Shown here in pieces: positions 1 through 10,814 of a stretch of DNA of 64,000 nucleotides; position 1 is the stretch's first letter, and every line of letters starts with the position of its first letter. The stretch is from NCBI RefSeq assembly GCF_016907385.1, contig NZ_JAFBBU010000001.1, forward strand, positions 558,001 through 622,000, read 5' to 3'. The notes beneath the pieces are model-generated. The model was not told where the DNA came from. It saw only the letters and a list, made by a program, of their open reading frames with translations, and made no database searches. A program made the translations under genes and the position numbers. The DNA comes from Subtercola frigoramans (GTDB taxonomy: Bacteria; Actinomycetota; Actinomycetes; Actinomycetales; Microbacteriaceae).

Positions 1-2768
1 GGCTGGACTACGCCAACCAGGCCGCGCAGGGCACTCTCGCGCTGTTCTGGACTCGACCCGATGTCACCGGTTCCAACGTTGTCCCCGCAGCGCAGTTGAA
101 GCCTGACTATGGCCTTTCGACAAGCAGTGTCACCTATGACACGGTGCCGTCGGGCACGACAGGGGTAGCGGCAACCGCGGTCTCGAACATGTCGTCGACG
201 ACGGCCTACGGGCCGAACCCCTGGCTGGGTATGGCAGTGTCGTCAACGATCGACCCATCTGGTGCGAACCTCACGACGGCGACGAGCTACGAGACTTCGG
301 CGACTGGGTATCAGCGTCGAGTGGGTAAGACGCTGCCTGCGGCGACGGCCTCGGGTGCGGCAAACGCGGGTTACACGTATGCGTATTACTCTGACAACGG
401 TGGGTACGAGGCGTCCTTCTCGCCAGCGCTCACGACGCCGGTGTGCGGGGTGCCGTTGGGTACGAAGCAGTACGGCATGTTGCTGAGCACGACGACTCCG
501 TCGCCGACGACTGCCGGGGGTGGAAACATCGTCTCCGCGGTGGTGTACGACTCGCTCGGCCGTGTTGCGGGGTCGCGGGCATCCGCTGATTCGGGGTGGC
601 AGTGTGTCACCTACAACGCTCGCGGCCAGGTGACCAAGACAACGTACCCGCCATACGGTGCGCAGACGACGATCCGAACGGTGACGAACGGGTACACGGC
701 CGAAGGTACGTATTCGGCCGCGGGTGTGCCGACCGGCAATCCTCTGGTCGGCTGGTCAACCGATGACTCGCTCTCGGCCACGACGACGGGTGGCAAGATC
801 AGCACCACAATCGATCTCCTGGGCCGTACGGTGTCGTACACCGATGTGTGGAACACGGTCACGACGCCGACGTACAACGCGCTCGGTCAGATCACGTCGA
901 CATCGGTGCTCCCGGCGGGCGGCACGGCGAGTGTGCAGTCAGCGTCGTTCAACGTCGACGGTCAGGTCACTCAGGTGAAAGACGGCGCGAACGTGATTGC
1001 CGTGCCCGCCTACGACGCGACGGGGCAGGTCACGTCTGTGTCGTACCCTTCGGGTGCGGGCAACGCAGGTAATGGTTCGGCGTTACAGGCGATCGCCCGT
1101 AACAGTGTCGGTGCGACGGCAGGTCTGTCGTGGTCGTTCGCGACCGGTCAGCCGGGAATCAGTGACACGGTCGCGCGGTCGCAGGCGGGCCGGGTGCTGA
1201 AAGACACCACCCAAGACGGCACCGCGACCACTGCCGTGTCGACGTACGGGTACGACGTTGCGGGCCGGCTGATCACAGCGGCAACGGCCGGGCACACACT
1301 CACGTATGGGTTCGCCGCGACCGGTGGCTGTGGGGTGAACACGAAGGCGGGTATGGATGGTAACCGCACCAGCCTCACGGATGTGTTTGGTGGTGTGACA
1401 ACGGCGACGGCGTATTGCTACAACAACGCCGATCAGCTGACCTCGAGCACGGTGACGAACCCGGTGCCGGGCGCTGATACGACGAACACCGCGCTGCCGG
1501 CGGGCAAGCTCGCGTATGACAGTCATGGCAACACGAAGACCCTCGCTGATCAGACTCTGGGGTATGACGCGGTGAACCGTCACCTGACGACCACACTGAC
1601 CGGTGGCACCACGGATGGTACGACGGTGACGTACCTCCGCGATCAGACCGACCGGATCGTCTCCCGCACGACGTTCGTCCCTGGCACGGGTGCTGGTACG
1701 GGCACGAGCACGGTGTTCTACTTGTACGCCGGTGGTGGCAGTTCCCCGATCATGGCGCGTGAGGGCACAGCGGCGGTATCGCGGATGCTCGCCCTCCCTG
1801 GCGGCGTCACCGTTCTGATCCCAGCAACAGGCAACCAGGTGTGGTCGTATCCGAATGTTCACGGTGACACGGTGGTGACCGCGACCCAGGCTGGGGTTCG
1901 GTCATCCGTGTACCGGTACGACCCGTACGGTCAACCGATCAGCGCGACGGGTGTCATCGGTACGACTAGCAGTGACGGTGCGGTGCCGGACACGTTGCCG
2001 GGTGCTGCGGATTACGGCTGGTTGGGCGGTAACGACAAGCTCTACGAGCACCAGGGCAGCATCGCGATTGTCGAGATGGGTGCCCGGCAATACGTCGCCG
2101 CCCTGGGAAGGTTCCTCGGTGTTGACGCGGTCGAGGGAGGCAACGCCAATGCCTACAACTACCCTGACGACCCGGTCAACAAATACGACCTCTCAGGGAA
2201 TCGGCAGGACTGCGGCAATTGCGGGTATGACGCGAAGAGCAATTATGCGGCGTTGATGGGAGGAATTTATGTCAGTAACGGAGGCGAATCGAGGTCATTG
2301 CGAAATTCCGGAAGTATGGCTGGTGTATGGGGGCGCCCAATTTCGATAACCAGCGTGTCCTCGAGCGCGGCGAGCATGGCTGCGGCGTGGAGAAGTCTAG
2401 CGAACGCACCGATGACCGCAGTCGGCGCGGGCGTAGCCTTGATGTCAGGAGCGAACATGTCAGCGTGTGGCTCGTCTGGCGGACTTCTCATCTGCGGGGG
2501 TTCACCAAATATCCCGCCGGGTGCTGGAATAACGTTTGGAGACCTATTTACGTCGGGAAATTCGACGATAGCTGTGAAGGGGAATTCAGGTTTGGTAGGT
2601 CATGAAGCTGCTCACACGTGGCAGTGGGCAATCCTCGGGCCTGACTCATTCGGTCTTATCTATGTAGACAGTTCTCTTGGCGAAGCGGTCACGGGGATCC
2701 ATAAGGGTTGCGGCAATCCGCTTGAATATGGCGCAGGCTGGAAAGGAGGTAACTATGACGATTGCTAA
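1..2768 (+). CDS. Rhs/YD-repeat protein with C-terminal HExxH tip (5' end outside window)
   Basis: The reading frame is open from base 3, so this is the 3' part of a larger gene. The visible ~920 residues carry repeated YD-type units (YNALGQ, YDSLGR, YDATGQ) ending in the core closure motif around 2180-2200 ([10 protein letters not shown]). In polymorphic Rhs toxins the variable effector domain starts directly after this motif. The tip (about 2200-2765, ~190 residues) contains HEAAH at 2601-2615 followed by TWQ and later an NPLEYGAGW segment, which together resemble a gluzincin-type zinc peptidase with a downstream Glu ligand. Two Cys occur at the start of the tip and two near its end. The stop codon lies inside the next gene, which starts at 2755. 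The peptidase role is inferred from the motif; secretion and target cannot be judged because the N-terminus is missing. Confidence 0.9.
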   Translation, partial: LDYANQAAQGTLALFWTRPDVTGSNVVPAAQLKPDYGLSTSSVTYDTVPSGTTGVAATAVSNMSSTTAYGPNPWLGMAVSSTIDPSGANLTTATSYETSATGYQRRVGKTLPAATASGAANAGYTYAYYSDNGGYEASFSPALTTPVCGVPLGTKQYGMLLSTTTPSPTTAGGGNIVSAVVYDSLGRVAGSRASADSGWQCVTYNARGQVTKTTYPPYGAQTTIRTVTNGYTAEGTYSAAGVPTGNPLVGWSTDDSLSATTTGGKISTTIDLLGRTVSYTDVWNTVTTPTYNALGQITSTSVLPAGGTASVQSASFNVDGQVTQVKDGANVIAVPAYDATGQVTSVSYPSGAGNAGNGSALQAIARNSVGATAGLSWSFATGQPGISDTVARSQAGRVLKDTTQDGTATTAVSTYGYDVAGRLITAATAGHTLTYGFAATGGCGVNTKAGMDGNRTSLTDVFGGVTTATAYCYNNADQLTSSTVTNPVPGADTTNTALPAGKLAYDSHGNTKTLADQTLGYDAVNRHLTTTLTGGTTDGTTVTYLRDQTDRIVSRTTFVPGTGAGTGTSTVFYLYAGGGSSPIMAREGTAAVSRMLALPGGVTVLIPATGNQVWSYPNVHGDTVVTATQAGVRSSVYRYDPYGQPISATGVIGTTSSDGAVPDTLPGAADYGWLGGNDKLYEHQGSIAIVEMGARQYVAALGRFLGVDAVEGGNANAYNYPDDPVNKYDLSGNRQDCGNCGYDAKSNYAALMGGIYVSNGGESRSLRNSGSMAGVWGRPISITSVSSSAASMAAAWRSLANAPMTAVGAGVALMSGANMSACGSSGGLLICGGSPNIPPGAGITFGDLFTSGNSTIAVKGNSGLVGHEAAHTWQWAILGPDSFGLIYVDSSLGEAVTGIHKGCGNPLEYGAGWKGGNYDDC

Positions 2769-3237
2769 AAGGAGGCGATTCAGGCGCTTAGCGACTCTCT
2801 CGATCGTCTTGGTGGCACTTGTTTCGGCAAATGGATGCGCTGTGCTTCCCTTTGACCCGCCGAGTAACGGCGCAGCCTCCGTGCAGTCGTCTGGTGCCGG
2901 CCTGGTATTTACAATTTGCAGATCGATCACGGCCAAAGAAGTGCTGTTGGAAGAAAGAAATACTCCTCAGGGCAGGAGCTGGTCGACCCTGTGGGATGCG
3001 ACGGGCCAGCAACGGCTTGACAAGTTTTCAACTCTAGCCACTTCTGGTCGTGATGGCTTCGGCTCTGCCACGACGCAACCCTCCATCAATAGTGGAGATG
3101 AACTTTCGTTACTCATCGTAGGCACAGGCGACACGAGCATTTCCGCAGGATTCGGCCCGTTTACTGATGCTGGCGTCCCGTCACATCAGTGGCTACAATC
3201 CAATGGCAGCCTGACTGATGATCCCTGCCCGTTTTGA
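2755..3237 (+). CDS. Putative lipoprotein A, candidate immunity partner of the Rhs tip
   Basis: 160 residues. I chose ATG 2755 because a strong Shine-Dalgarno (AAAGGAGGT, 2742-2750) precedes it and because the tandem paralogue starts with the same MTI(A/S)K. The gene overlaps the end of the Rhs gene by 14 bp, so translation is probably coupled. An Arg-rich n-region (RRRFRRL), a hydrophobic stretch and SANGC at residues 25-29 look like a lipoprotein or Sec signal, although the lipobox (ANGC) is not optimal. The mature part has an SxTAKEVxL segment, a Trp-rich middle and a C-terminal CPF. No known family was recognised. Position directly behind an Rhs effector tip is the usual place for an immunity gene; that role is inference. 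Confidence 0.8.
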   Translation: MTIAKRRRFRRLATLSIVLVALVSANGCAVLPFDPPSNGAASVQSSGAGLVFTICRSITAKEVLLEERNTPQGRSWSTLWDATGQQRLDKFSTLATSGRDGFGSATTQPSINSGDELSLLIVGTGDTSISAGFGPFTDAGVPSHQWLQSNGSLTDDPCPF

Positions 3238-3347
3238 TGCGTAAGGAGCGTTAGTTTTGGGCGTAGGTGGATCCTCACAGGGGGCCTCATTTCGCGTGAT
3301 CTCACATGCCGTACGGGGCTCCGGTCGCTCCTGGGTTAGAGGTAACC

Positions 3348-3845
3348 ATGACAATTTCCAAAAGTAGGCGGTTCAGACGACTCGCGACCTTCTCGATCGT
3401 CGTCGTGGCACTGGCTTCGGCAAATGGATGCGCCGCGCTCCCGTTCGACCCACCCAACAGTGGTGCGGTCTCGATTCAAGCGTCTGAAACGGGCCTCCGT
3501 ATTACGGTGTGCAAGTCGATCACCGCGACGCGCATTTGGTTGCAATCACGCAATGTCGCCGAAGGCAGAGCATGGTCACAATTGTGGGATGCGACCGGGC
3601 AATCGCATCTTGAAAGATTGACGATGATCTCTACTTCGGGCACAGAGGGCTTTGGCGCGGCAACTACGCAGCCTTCGCTCGCAAGCGGTGAGGAACTTTC
3701 CTTGATGATCGTCGGCACCGAGAGCGAAAGTATCGATGCCGAGTTCGGCCCTTTACCCGAAAGTGGTCTCTCAAAGGATCAATGGTTGCAGTCTGACGGA
3801 AGTTCCAGTTCCGAACCTTGCCCTTCCCCGAAATCTGCGAAGTGA
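3348..3845 (+). CDS. Putative lipoprotein B, tandem paralogue of lipoprotein A
   Basis: 165 residues starting at ATG 3348, with AGAGGT upstream. It is clearly homologous along its whole length to the preceding protein: both share [29 protein letters not shown](S/A)ATTQPS, ELSL(L/M)IVGT and QWLQS. The signal region again ends in ANGC, and a late EPCPSPKSAK replaces the DDPCPF end of copy A. The two genes are separated by ~110 bp, so this copy may have its own expression or be a relic of an older toxin tip. Tandem, diverged copies of this kind are common behind polymorphic toxin genes, where orphan immunity genes accumulate. Function is not recognised. Confidence 0.78.
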   Translation: MTISKSRRFRRLATFSIVVVALASANGCAALPFDPPNSGAVSIQASETGLRITVCKSITATRIWLQSRNVAEGRAWSQLWDATGQSHLERLTMISTSGTEGFGAATTQPSLASGEELSLMIVGTESESIDAEFGPLPESGLSKDQWLQSDGSSSSEPCPSPKSAK

Positions 3846-4022
3846 AAGTCGGAGCCGCGAAGGCGAATTCGACACCCTCGACCAATTGGCGCCTAGGCGG
3901 ACAGGTATTGCGGTGCTGCCCTGCTAACCAAAGAGAGGCACACGCTCAAGCGTGGGTTCGCAGCCTGGTCAGCCATAATCTGGTTCTGGGGATGCGCTCA
4001 TTAATCTTTACGGCGGCAACTT

Positions 4023-4667
4023 GTGAACGATTCTTTGCAGGGGAGGCGTCGAGACGCCCGGAGTACCCTAGGCGTTGCTCTCGCGTACATTCTTTTCTGC
4101 CTCGTCTTCATCCTGAGGATGATTCAGGCATTCTCACACGGAAGTCCCGACGTTGTTGGCATCACCTTCTTCGCGATGTTTGGATTGGCACTCCTGACAT
4201 TGCTGCTTTTCGGCCTACCTGTCGTCGTGAGAAACACCCGGCTTCGCAGGGCTGACGGCGCCGCATACGTGTTCACATCACTCCAGGGCAATCTCAGCAC
4301 GGTCGGGATTTCGCCAAGTGCCAGAGTCCTAGGCAAAGAAATTTACGCCGGTACTCACGAACTCTGGGCATCAGTGCGCGCAGACGAATTCGGGTTGACT
4401 TTCTGGGGTGCGCTATCGATGCGAACAAGTAGTCCTAGTTTTGAAATCGCAAAGAGTTCGATCATTGCGACGCGCACGACCAAGTTCCGAATACAAGGTT
4501 TGCCCGAGACAGGCGTCATCGTTGAATTCGAGGCCGAAGGTGGGGCACGTGCCGAGCTCGCGATTCGCCCAGCATCCCGATGGTTCTTCGGTATCACGGG
4601 TACAACCCAGCGAGGTGCCACCAGAACCTTACGGCGAATCGATGGAGCCGTAGGGGATCTATCTTGA
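4023..4667 (+). CDS. Membrane protein with two N-terminal TM helices and a soluble C-terminal domain
   Basis: 214 residues with a GTG start. Two hydrophobic helices occur at roughly residues 15-33 and 45-70, followed by an NTRLRR positively charged segment and a ~140-residue soluble domain rich in beta-forming residues. The layout resembles the IS-disrupted protein further downstream, but I could not establish homology by eye. No Shine-Dalgarno is obvious, so the start is uncertain by a few codons. It belongs to the island of small membrane proteins downstream of the Rhs gene, where immunity or accessory functions are plausible. No family was recognised. Confidence 0.65.
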   Translation: MNDSLQGRRRDARSTLGVALAYILFCLVFILRMIQAFSHGSPDVVGITFFAMFGLALLTLLLFGLPVVVRNTRLRRADGAAYVFTSLQGNLSTVGISPSARVLGKEIYAGTHELWASVRADEFGLTFWGALSMRTSSPSFEIAKSSIIATRTTKFRIQGLPETGVIVEFEAEGGARAELAIRPASRWFFGITGTTQRGATRTLRRIDGAVGDLS

Positions 4668-4726
4668 GATATAGCGGCCATTCCGTTACCCGACGGCCGC
4701 ACTTGGTCACTGCGACCAGTAAGAGA

Positions 4727-4885
4727 ATGTCGGTCATCCTGCTAGGAATTCGAGGCGCGGGGCAAATGAGTCATGCATTTGCCGACCCTCACGTGGAAGA
4801 TGCACCATCCAGCTCCACGGCTGAACTGTTCTTTGGGCTTACACCTCAGGGGGATCGCATTGAGAACTTCCTAGGAGGGTTCTAA
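4727..4885 (+). CDS. Possible small ORF coupled to the next membrane protein
   Basis: 52 codons from ATG 4727, with a weak AAGAGA before it. The last base of its TAA is the first base of the next gene's ATG (TAATG), a typical arrangement for translational coupling, and the AGGAGG ribosome site of the next gene lies inside its 3' end. The peptide has no membrane segment and ends in GDRIENFLGGF. It could instead be a remnant of a longer gene. An in-frame ATG at 4769 is an alternative start. Support is limited to the overlap, so confidence is low. Confidence 0.28.
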   Translation: MSVILLGIRGAGQMSHAFADPHVEDAPSSSTAELFFGLTPQGDRIENFLGGF

Positions 4886-5178
4886 TGGAAAGGTCGCGCC
4901 TCAATTGGGTCGGTGCTCTTACTCTCCTTATCGTCCGGTCGTTAGCGTTGTGGCTCCTCATACCTCTGGGATTTATTGTTTGGCTATTCGTCGGTTATTC
5001 ACTAGACGCGCGCGGGGCAACGCTAGGGCATTGGCTTGGTTGGCTGGATCAGAATTTCGTTGTCTTCATGATTCGGTGCGTTGTTCGCCCGTTTCTGCAT
5101 GGGCCGCCGCCGCGATACACGCCGTGGAGTCGGATCGAAGATGTTGACCATCGCATCAAACTGTTCGATGCGTACTGA
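4885..5178 (+). CDS. Small membrane protein (97 aa), paralogue of the 9587 protein
   Basis: Starts at ATG 4885 behind a clear AGGAGG (about 4873-4878). One long hydrophobic segment spans residues ~10-40 (LTLLIVRSLALWLLIP) and is followed by a Trp-rich amphipathic stretch and a Pro/Arg-rich tail. The segment IVRSLALWLLIPLGFIVW is matched by MIRGLLLWILIPGGAIIW in the short protein at 9587-9739, so the two are members of the same small family within this island. Function is unknown; the context suggests an immunity-type or Rhs-associated membrane protein. Confidence 0.65.
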   Translation: MERSRLNWVGALTLLIVRSLALWLLIPLGFIVWLFVGYSLDARGATLGHWLGWLDQNFVVFMIRCVVRPFLHGPPPRYTPWSRIEDVDHRIKLFDAY

Positions 5179-5206
5179 GGCTTAGTGAAATCGAATGGAG
5201 ATCTCT

Positions 5207-5392
5207 ATGCAAACAACTCTGCTGATTGTCGATGCGATGGCGGTGGCGCTTACCGTTACATATTTGATTGTGGGTAAGCGTCTCAAGAAGTCCGCTCGAC
5301 CAGCCTGGAATTTGCTTTGGGCGGCGACATTGTCGTCTGCCATCGCTGTCGTAGTGGTCGCCGTAGCAAACTTCTTCGTTATCAACCATTAG
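5207..5392 (+). CDS. Small two-helix membrane protein
   Basis: 61 residues from ATG 5207, chosen over the upstream in-frame ATG at 5195 because GGAG at 5197-5200 has ideal spacing to 5207. Two hydrophobic helices (residues ~3-22 and ~38-57) flank a basic loop (GKRLKKSARPAW). It starts 28 bp after the preceding membrane-protein gene and probably belongs to the same transcript. No homologue was recognised. Confidence 0.5.
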   Translation: MQTTLLIVDAMAVALTVTYLIVGKRLKKSARPAWNLLWAATLSSAIAVVVVAVANFFVINH

Positions 5393-5951
5393 ATGACGAC
5401 GCGCACAACTGAAGCGTCGCCGACACTGAGTCTCTCCTGTCTTCGGATGACCACGAACCTCTGATTCCAGAAGTTGTCTACAGTCGTTGCTCGCAGACGG
5501 CTCTAGTTCCGAGAAGCCGTGTGAACCGTAAATCTATATCGGTGCCTCTGAATACTCACAGGGATCGGCGATGCGTCGTTCCACGTTCCAACCAGAGCAG
5601 AGATTATGGGCTTGGAGACAAAATGATAACTCTCATGGCGCGAAGGTCTGTCGGCCCGATCGTGTGGGCGCTCGGCGCGGCCACGGTTGTGTTTCTGATT
5701 GTGCATTCGATTTTGTCTCCGGGAACCACAGGGTCTGGCCCTTTCGCTACCGTTCTAGGCACAGTCGCAACTTGCGCTGCGATTGTCGGCCTCACGCTTG
5801 GCGCTCTGCGTTTCATGGCTTACTCGCAAGACTCTCTGCTTGAGGATCTCATTGCCTCTAAGGGCGCGATCTTCGGTTTCCGAGCTCGCCTTGACTCGAC
5901 GTCTTACCGGGCACTGAGCGACCATCTACCTGGATCGATGTTCAGGTTCGC

Positions 5952-5957
5952 CGCCTC
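5952..5957. repeat. Left target-site duplication of the IS21 element (CGCCTC)
   Basis: CGCCTC abuts the TGTTAACGCC end of the element and is repeated exactly at 8055-8060 on the other side. A 6-bp duplication lies within the 4-8 bp range known for the IS21 family. Confidence 0.9.
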
Positions 5958-6010
5958 TGTTAACGCCAACTCAATATGGGGCCACGGCTGCCAACTGAAA
6001 ATAGGGCCAC
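5958..6010 (+). repeat. IS21 terminal inverted repeat, left
   Basis: 53 bp matching the reverse complement of 8002-8054 with about ten mismatches. It starts TGTTAACGCC and contains two internal transposase-site repeats. Confidence 0.88.
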
Positions 6011-6019
6011 GTGGTTTGT

Positions 6020-7986
<1,967 letters not shown>

Positions 7987-8001
7987 CTTCCATAGTGGTT
8001 G

Positions 8002-8054
8002 GTGGCCCTGTTTTCAGTTGGCAGTACTGGCCCTGTTTTCAGTCGGCGTTAACA
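8002..8054 (-). repeat. IS21 terminal inverted repeat, right
   Basis: This repeat contains two direct copies of GGCCCTGTTTTCAGT (8004-8018 and 8029-8043) and ends GGCGTTAACA. It lies upstream of istA. Confidence 0.88.
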
Positions 8055-8060
8055 CGCCTC
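8055..8060. repeat. Right target-site duplication of the IS21 element (CGCCTC)
   Basis: Exact second copy of 5952-5957, immediately outside the right inverted repeat. Confidence 0.9.
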
Positions 8061-8508
8061 AGGTGAATTGAATGTGCTAATCACGAATGCCGGTGTCGGG
8101 TTCTATTGGCCACTCCGAACATCGGAGCAACGAATCTTCTTCGTGCCCGTGAACGACGTTATCGGCGCATTCAAAGGGCCAAAGCGGTCGTTCTTTGGCG
8201 GAGATCTAAATCTGGACACGTCAACCGAAGTCGGCGGACTTCACTTGAGAGTCTCGGGGTACCGGCTGAGGGCGAGAGGTGGCATTGAGAGAATCATCGC
8301 CTGCCTGCATCAAGGCCAGTTCGGATGATCACCAATTGCCGATCGGTCGAGGCTCAGGGTGCCTGCCTGTGTCGATCCGACAAGCGAATTTGGGCGAACT
8401 GTGACTGTGCTACTTCGAACTACTTCGCCGATATCCTCGAATACTTCGAACAATGACTTGGAACACCAAGTTCTTGACCTCGCGCATTCTTAGATCGAAG
8501 GAGACCAG

Positions 8509-8751
8509 ATGAACGGTGCAGGCAAGCCCTTCTTTGTTGTGTCCCTCTACGCGGCAGGTGTGTTCATTTTGTCGGTCGTTTATATAGTGATCGCGAATCT
8601 TCTTGGAAATCCGCCCATCGGTCACAGCCCTGTTTCTCTCGTCGTCAGCATTGCGTTCATAGCCGGGTTTGTGGTGGGAGTGATGTCAGCCACACTTGGT
8701 GTAATCACGATGCTCTTTGAACGAAAAGCGAACAGATTCGACGGGTTCTAG
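8509..8751 (+). CDS. Small two-helix membrane protein (80 aa)
   Basis: ATG 8509 with a good AAGGAG (8499-8504). Two hydrophobic helices occur at residues ~8-30 and ~43-68, joined by a short NPPIGHSP loop, with a basic C-terminus (ERKANRFDGF). It stands alone between the IS-split gene and the Rhs fragment. A GCCGGCAT/ATGCCGGT hairpin follows at 8761-8787. No family was recognised; like its neighbours it may be an orphan immunity-type protein. Confidence 0.6.
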   Translation: MNGAGKPFFVVSLYAAGVFILSVVYIVIANLLGNPPIGHSPVSLVVSIAFIAGFVVGVMSATLGVITMLFERKANRFDGF

Positions 8752-8760
8752 CTCTTGGGG

Positions 8761-8787
8761 GCCGGCATGCTTGGATAGTATGCCGGT
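8761..8787. terminator. Possible hairpin after the 80-aa membrane protein
   Basis: CCGGCAT and ATGCCGG face each other across an 11-nt loop, nine bases after the stop codon of the upstream gene. There is no U-tract, so it may be a weak terminator or only a structured spacer. Confidence 0.3.
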
Positions 8788-8808
8788 AATGGTGGCTAAC
8801 CGGTCCTG

Positions 8809-9087
8809 ATGCGTGTGGGCACGGCGGCGGTGTCGCGGATGCTCGCCCTCTCTGGCGGCGTCACTGATCTGTTCCCGGCCCCCGGTGATCAGGTGTGGTC
8901 GTACCCGAACGTTCACGGTGACACGGTGGTGAACGCGACCCAGGCTGGGGTTCGGTCATCCGTGTACCGGTATGACCCGAACGAGGATCAGGGCAGTATC
9001 GCGACCGTCGAGACGGGTGCCCGCCACTACGTGGCAGCTTTGGGACGGTTCCTCGATGCCTCAAGTGATGCCCTAGAATCAAAATGA
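8809..9087 (+). pseudogene. Rhs C-terminal remnant with internal deletion
   Basis: The 92-codon frame is nearly identical over most of its length to the end of the Rhs core at about 1760-2135 ([40 protein letters not shown](Q/H)YVAALGRFL). Compared with that copy, ~45 codons between YRYDP and the QGSIA segment are missing, and homology ends right after GRFL, where a short unrelated tail (DASSDALESK) follows. The upstream border of homology is near 8803. It looks like a displaced 'orphan tip' cassette whose toxin domain has been lost. The stop overlaps the ribosome site of the next membrane-protein gene, as would be expected for a toxin/immunity junction. Confidence 0.85.
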
Positions 9088-9096
9088 GGTGATCTC

Positions 9097-9543
9097 ATGA
9101 ATAGGAGTGCAGGTGCGCTCACTGACTACGATTCGAATTTTCCGAGGCGACTCGTGGGCCGATCCGTAGCCGTTGGAGTGATTTGCTCGGCCGTATTTTC
9201 GGTTGTCAGCGTCGTGGTGTTGAACGCCGGATTCGGGTTTTCTGGATTGTTTCTCAATGTCATTTTCACGGCAGTCTTGGCCATTCCGGTCGGCGCGCTG
9301 TTGGGCCTTTCGGTCTCGCTTCTTGGACTGCTGTCTCGCGCTGTCGCCATGAGGGTGAACAGTTCGCGTCGAAACCGGGTGATAGCGACCGGAATTGGTG
9401 GCGCGTTCGGCGGACTGGCTTTGATAGTCGCACTCTGGCTTCTCTTTGAGCCCGTTCGCAACTATTGGTGGGCCGAGTGGCCCGTTGTAGTGCTCGCTGG
9501 GCTGCTTTGCGTTTGGTACACGTGCCGCACCGAAGAGAATTAG
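9097..9543 (+). CDS. Four-helix membrane protein directly behind the Rhs remnant
   Basis: 148 residues; ATG 9097 with GAGGTG upstream that overlaps the stop region of the Rhs remnant. Four hydrophobic segments occur at roughly residues 22-45, 52-80, 98-118 and 126-143. The position corresponds to that of an immunity gene to the lost toxin tip. No family was recognised, and membrane topology is the only firm statement. Confidence 0.65.
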   Translation: MNRSAGALTDYDSNFPRRLVGRSVAVGVICSAVFSVVSVVVLNAGFGFSGLFLNVIFTAVLAIPVGALLGLSVSLLGLLSRAVAMRVNSSRRNRVIATGIGGAFGGLALIVALWLLFEPVRNYWWAEWPVVVLAGLLCVWYTCRTEEN

Positions 9544-9586
9544 TGAATGTGTGGGCGGTAAGAACGATGATCCTAGGAGCGCTAAA

Positions 9587-9739
9587 TTGAAACCCACCAT
9601 CGGGGCGATTGGAATTCTGCTTCTTCTTATGATCCGCGGGCTTCTGTTATGGATTCTCATACCGGGGGGCGCGATCATCTGGGCCGTGGCGTTCGTCTAC
9701 TTCATAAAACGTGGTGCTGGCCTTGGGCCTACCTCGTGA
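9587..9739 (+). CDS. Short membrane protein, probably truncated paralogue of the 4885 protein
   Basis: 50 residues from TTG 9587, chosen because TAGGAG lies 7 bp upstream; a GTG at 9551 is the longer alternative. The hydrophobic core (MIRGLLLWILIPGGAIIW) matches that of the 97-aa protein at 4885, but this copy stops after GLGPTS. In the next frame a WAYLVSQESMV segment resembles the WLGWLDQNFVV that continues the longer paralogue, which suggests a frameshift near 9725. It may therefore be a decayed copy. Confidence 0.45.
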   Translation: MKPTIGAIGILLLLMIRGLLLWILIPGGAIIWAVAFVYFIKRGAGLGPTS

Positions 9740-9814
9740 GTCAGGAAAGCATGGTTGAGCAAAGGGCGGGTGCGGACATAGAGAGATTCAGCCTGCGCCC
9801 ACACACCGTTAAGG

Positions 9815-10216
9815 TTGATCTTTGTCTTGTCTATCCCGCTGGGTGGTGCGGCCGTATTCGTCATCGAAATAGTTCTTGAGGTGATGAGAAGGAGTGCGGT
9901 GTCGCCGTGGACGTGGACGGCGGCAGTTCTCGCCGGAATCATCGGAATCTTCATCGGACCGCTGTCGGCCACCGGCGGAATCATCGCGTATCTGGCCAGC
10001 CTCAAGTTTCGACGGCACCCGTTTTGGATTCGACTCGGGCTGATCGTGTTGGGTTCGACGGTCTTTGCGGTGCTGCCCTTTGTGCTGTTCGGCTATTGGG
10101 AGGCTCTACCGCTCGTGATGATGGCCTCCGTCGTCTTCAGCGCCGCGGCCTATGTGCTTGCTGTCGCCGTTTCGAATCGACCAATCGTCGGCCCTCGGCG
10201 AAATCGCGCCAAATAA
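9815..10216 (+). CDS. Four-helix membrane protein
   Basis: 133 residues starting at TTG 9815 (an in-frame stop at 9779 limits extension). Four hydrophobic segments are seen at about residues 2-22, 33-60, 70-93 and 97-118. The last ~14 codons lie inside a long-stem palindrome (10175-10253), so the native C-terminus may have been replaced when the repeat inserted. Start choice is weak because only AAGG precedes the TTG. Confidence 0.5.
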   Translation: MIFVLSIPLGGAAVFVIEIVLEVMRRSAVSPWTWTAAVLAGIIGIFIGPLSATGGIIAYLASLKFRRHPFWIRLGLIVLGSTVFAVLPFVLFGYWEALPLVMMASVVFSAAAYVLAVAVSNRPIVGPRRNRAK

Positions 10217-10253
10217 CGCGTTGGGTTGGCTCAGGGCCGACGGTTGAGTGATT
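10175..10253. repeat. Long-stem palindromic repeat, copy 1
   Basis: The 21-nt arm at 10175-10195 (AATCGACCAATCGTCGGCCC..) pairs with 10233-10253 with three mismatches around a 37-nt loop. The left arm is shared exactly, over ATCGACCAATCGTCGGCCCT, with the repeat at 12855. The loop contains AAATAACGCG, comparable to AAATAGTGCG in the other two copies. Confidence 0.75.
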
Positions 10254-10301
10254 TCGCCGGGAGCAGCGCGGGCAAGCGCGGCCGCAGGGGCGCAGAATGG
10301 A

Positions 10302-10715
10302 ATGGTGGCACACCGCAAAAGCGCATCAGAAATCGAAGAGGCCGAACCCGCCGAGCGTACGTGTGTGTCGTGCGGCCGCACGATCACGTGGCGTGCGGCC
10401 TGGGCTCGAGACTGGGCCAGCCTGAAGTACTGCTCCGACGCGTGCCGTCGACACGGCATCACCGACACCGATCGTGAGCTGGAGAGAACCATCGAGAACC
10501 TGCTGGAGACACGGGCGATGGATGCCTCGATCTGCCCGTCAGACGCAGCACGCGCCATCGGCGGCGAAACCTGGCGGGAGTTGATGGAGCCCGCGCGTCG
10601 CGCCGCCCGTCGCCTCGTCGCGGCGGGGCGGTTGGAGATCACGCAAGGCGGAACGGTCGTTGATCCGTCGACGGCGAAGGGGCCGATTCGCCTGCGTCGG
10701 CCCCGTTCGGGCTGA
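10302..10715 (+). CDS. DUF2256-DUF3253 fusion protein
   Basis: About 137 residues from ATG 10302 (an in-frame start at 10248 is possible but would begin inside the palindrome). The N-terminal half has the zinc-ribbon-like CVSCGRTITWRAAWA..W..LKYCSDACRRH pattern of DUF2256, with four Cys. The C-terminal half has the winged-helix-like DUF3253 pattern (ICPSDAARAIGGE..WRELMEPARRAARRLVAAGRLEITQGG). This fusion is found across bacteria without a known function; a nucleic-acid-binding role is plausible from the two folds. Confidence 0.85.
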   Translation: MVAHRKSASEIEEAEPAERTCVSCGRTITWRAAWARDWASLKYCSDACRRHGITDTDRELERTIENLLETRAMDASICPSDAARAIGGETWRELMEPARRAARRLVAAGRLEITQGGTVVDPSTAKGPIRLRRPRSG

Positions 10716-10814
10716 AGACCAGTCGCGGCATCCGTTCGAATTCGGGCCGCGAAGAATGTCGGTCGCCCGTAATAGCGTAGAAGCGAAAACCACCACGAAC
10801 AAAGGACACCATTC

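Noticed and set aside
3818..4255. 145-codon frame between lipoprotein B and the 214-aa membrane protein
   Set aside because: It overlaps both the lipoprotein end and the better-supported membrane-protein frame and has no coherent domain or membrane pattern.
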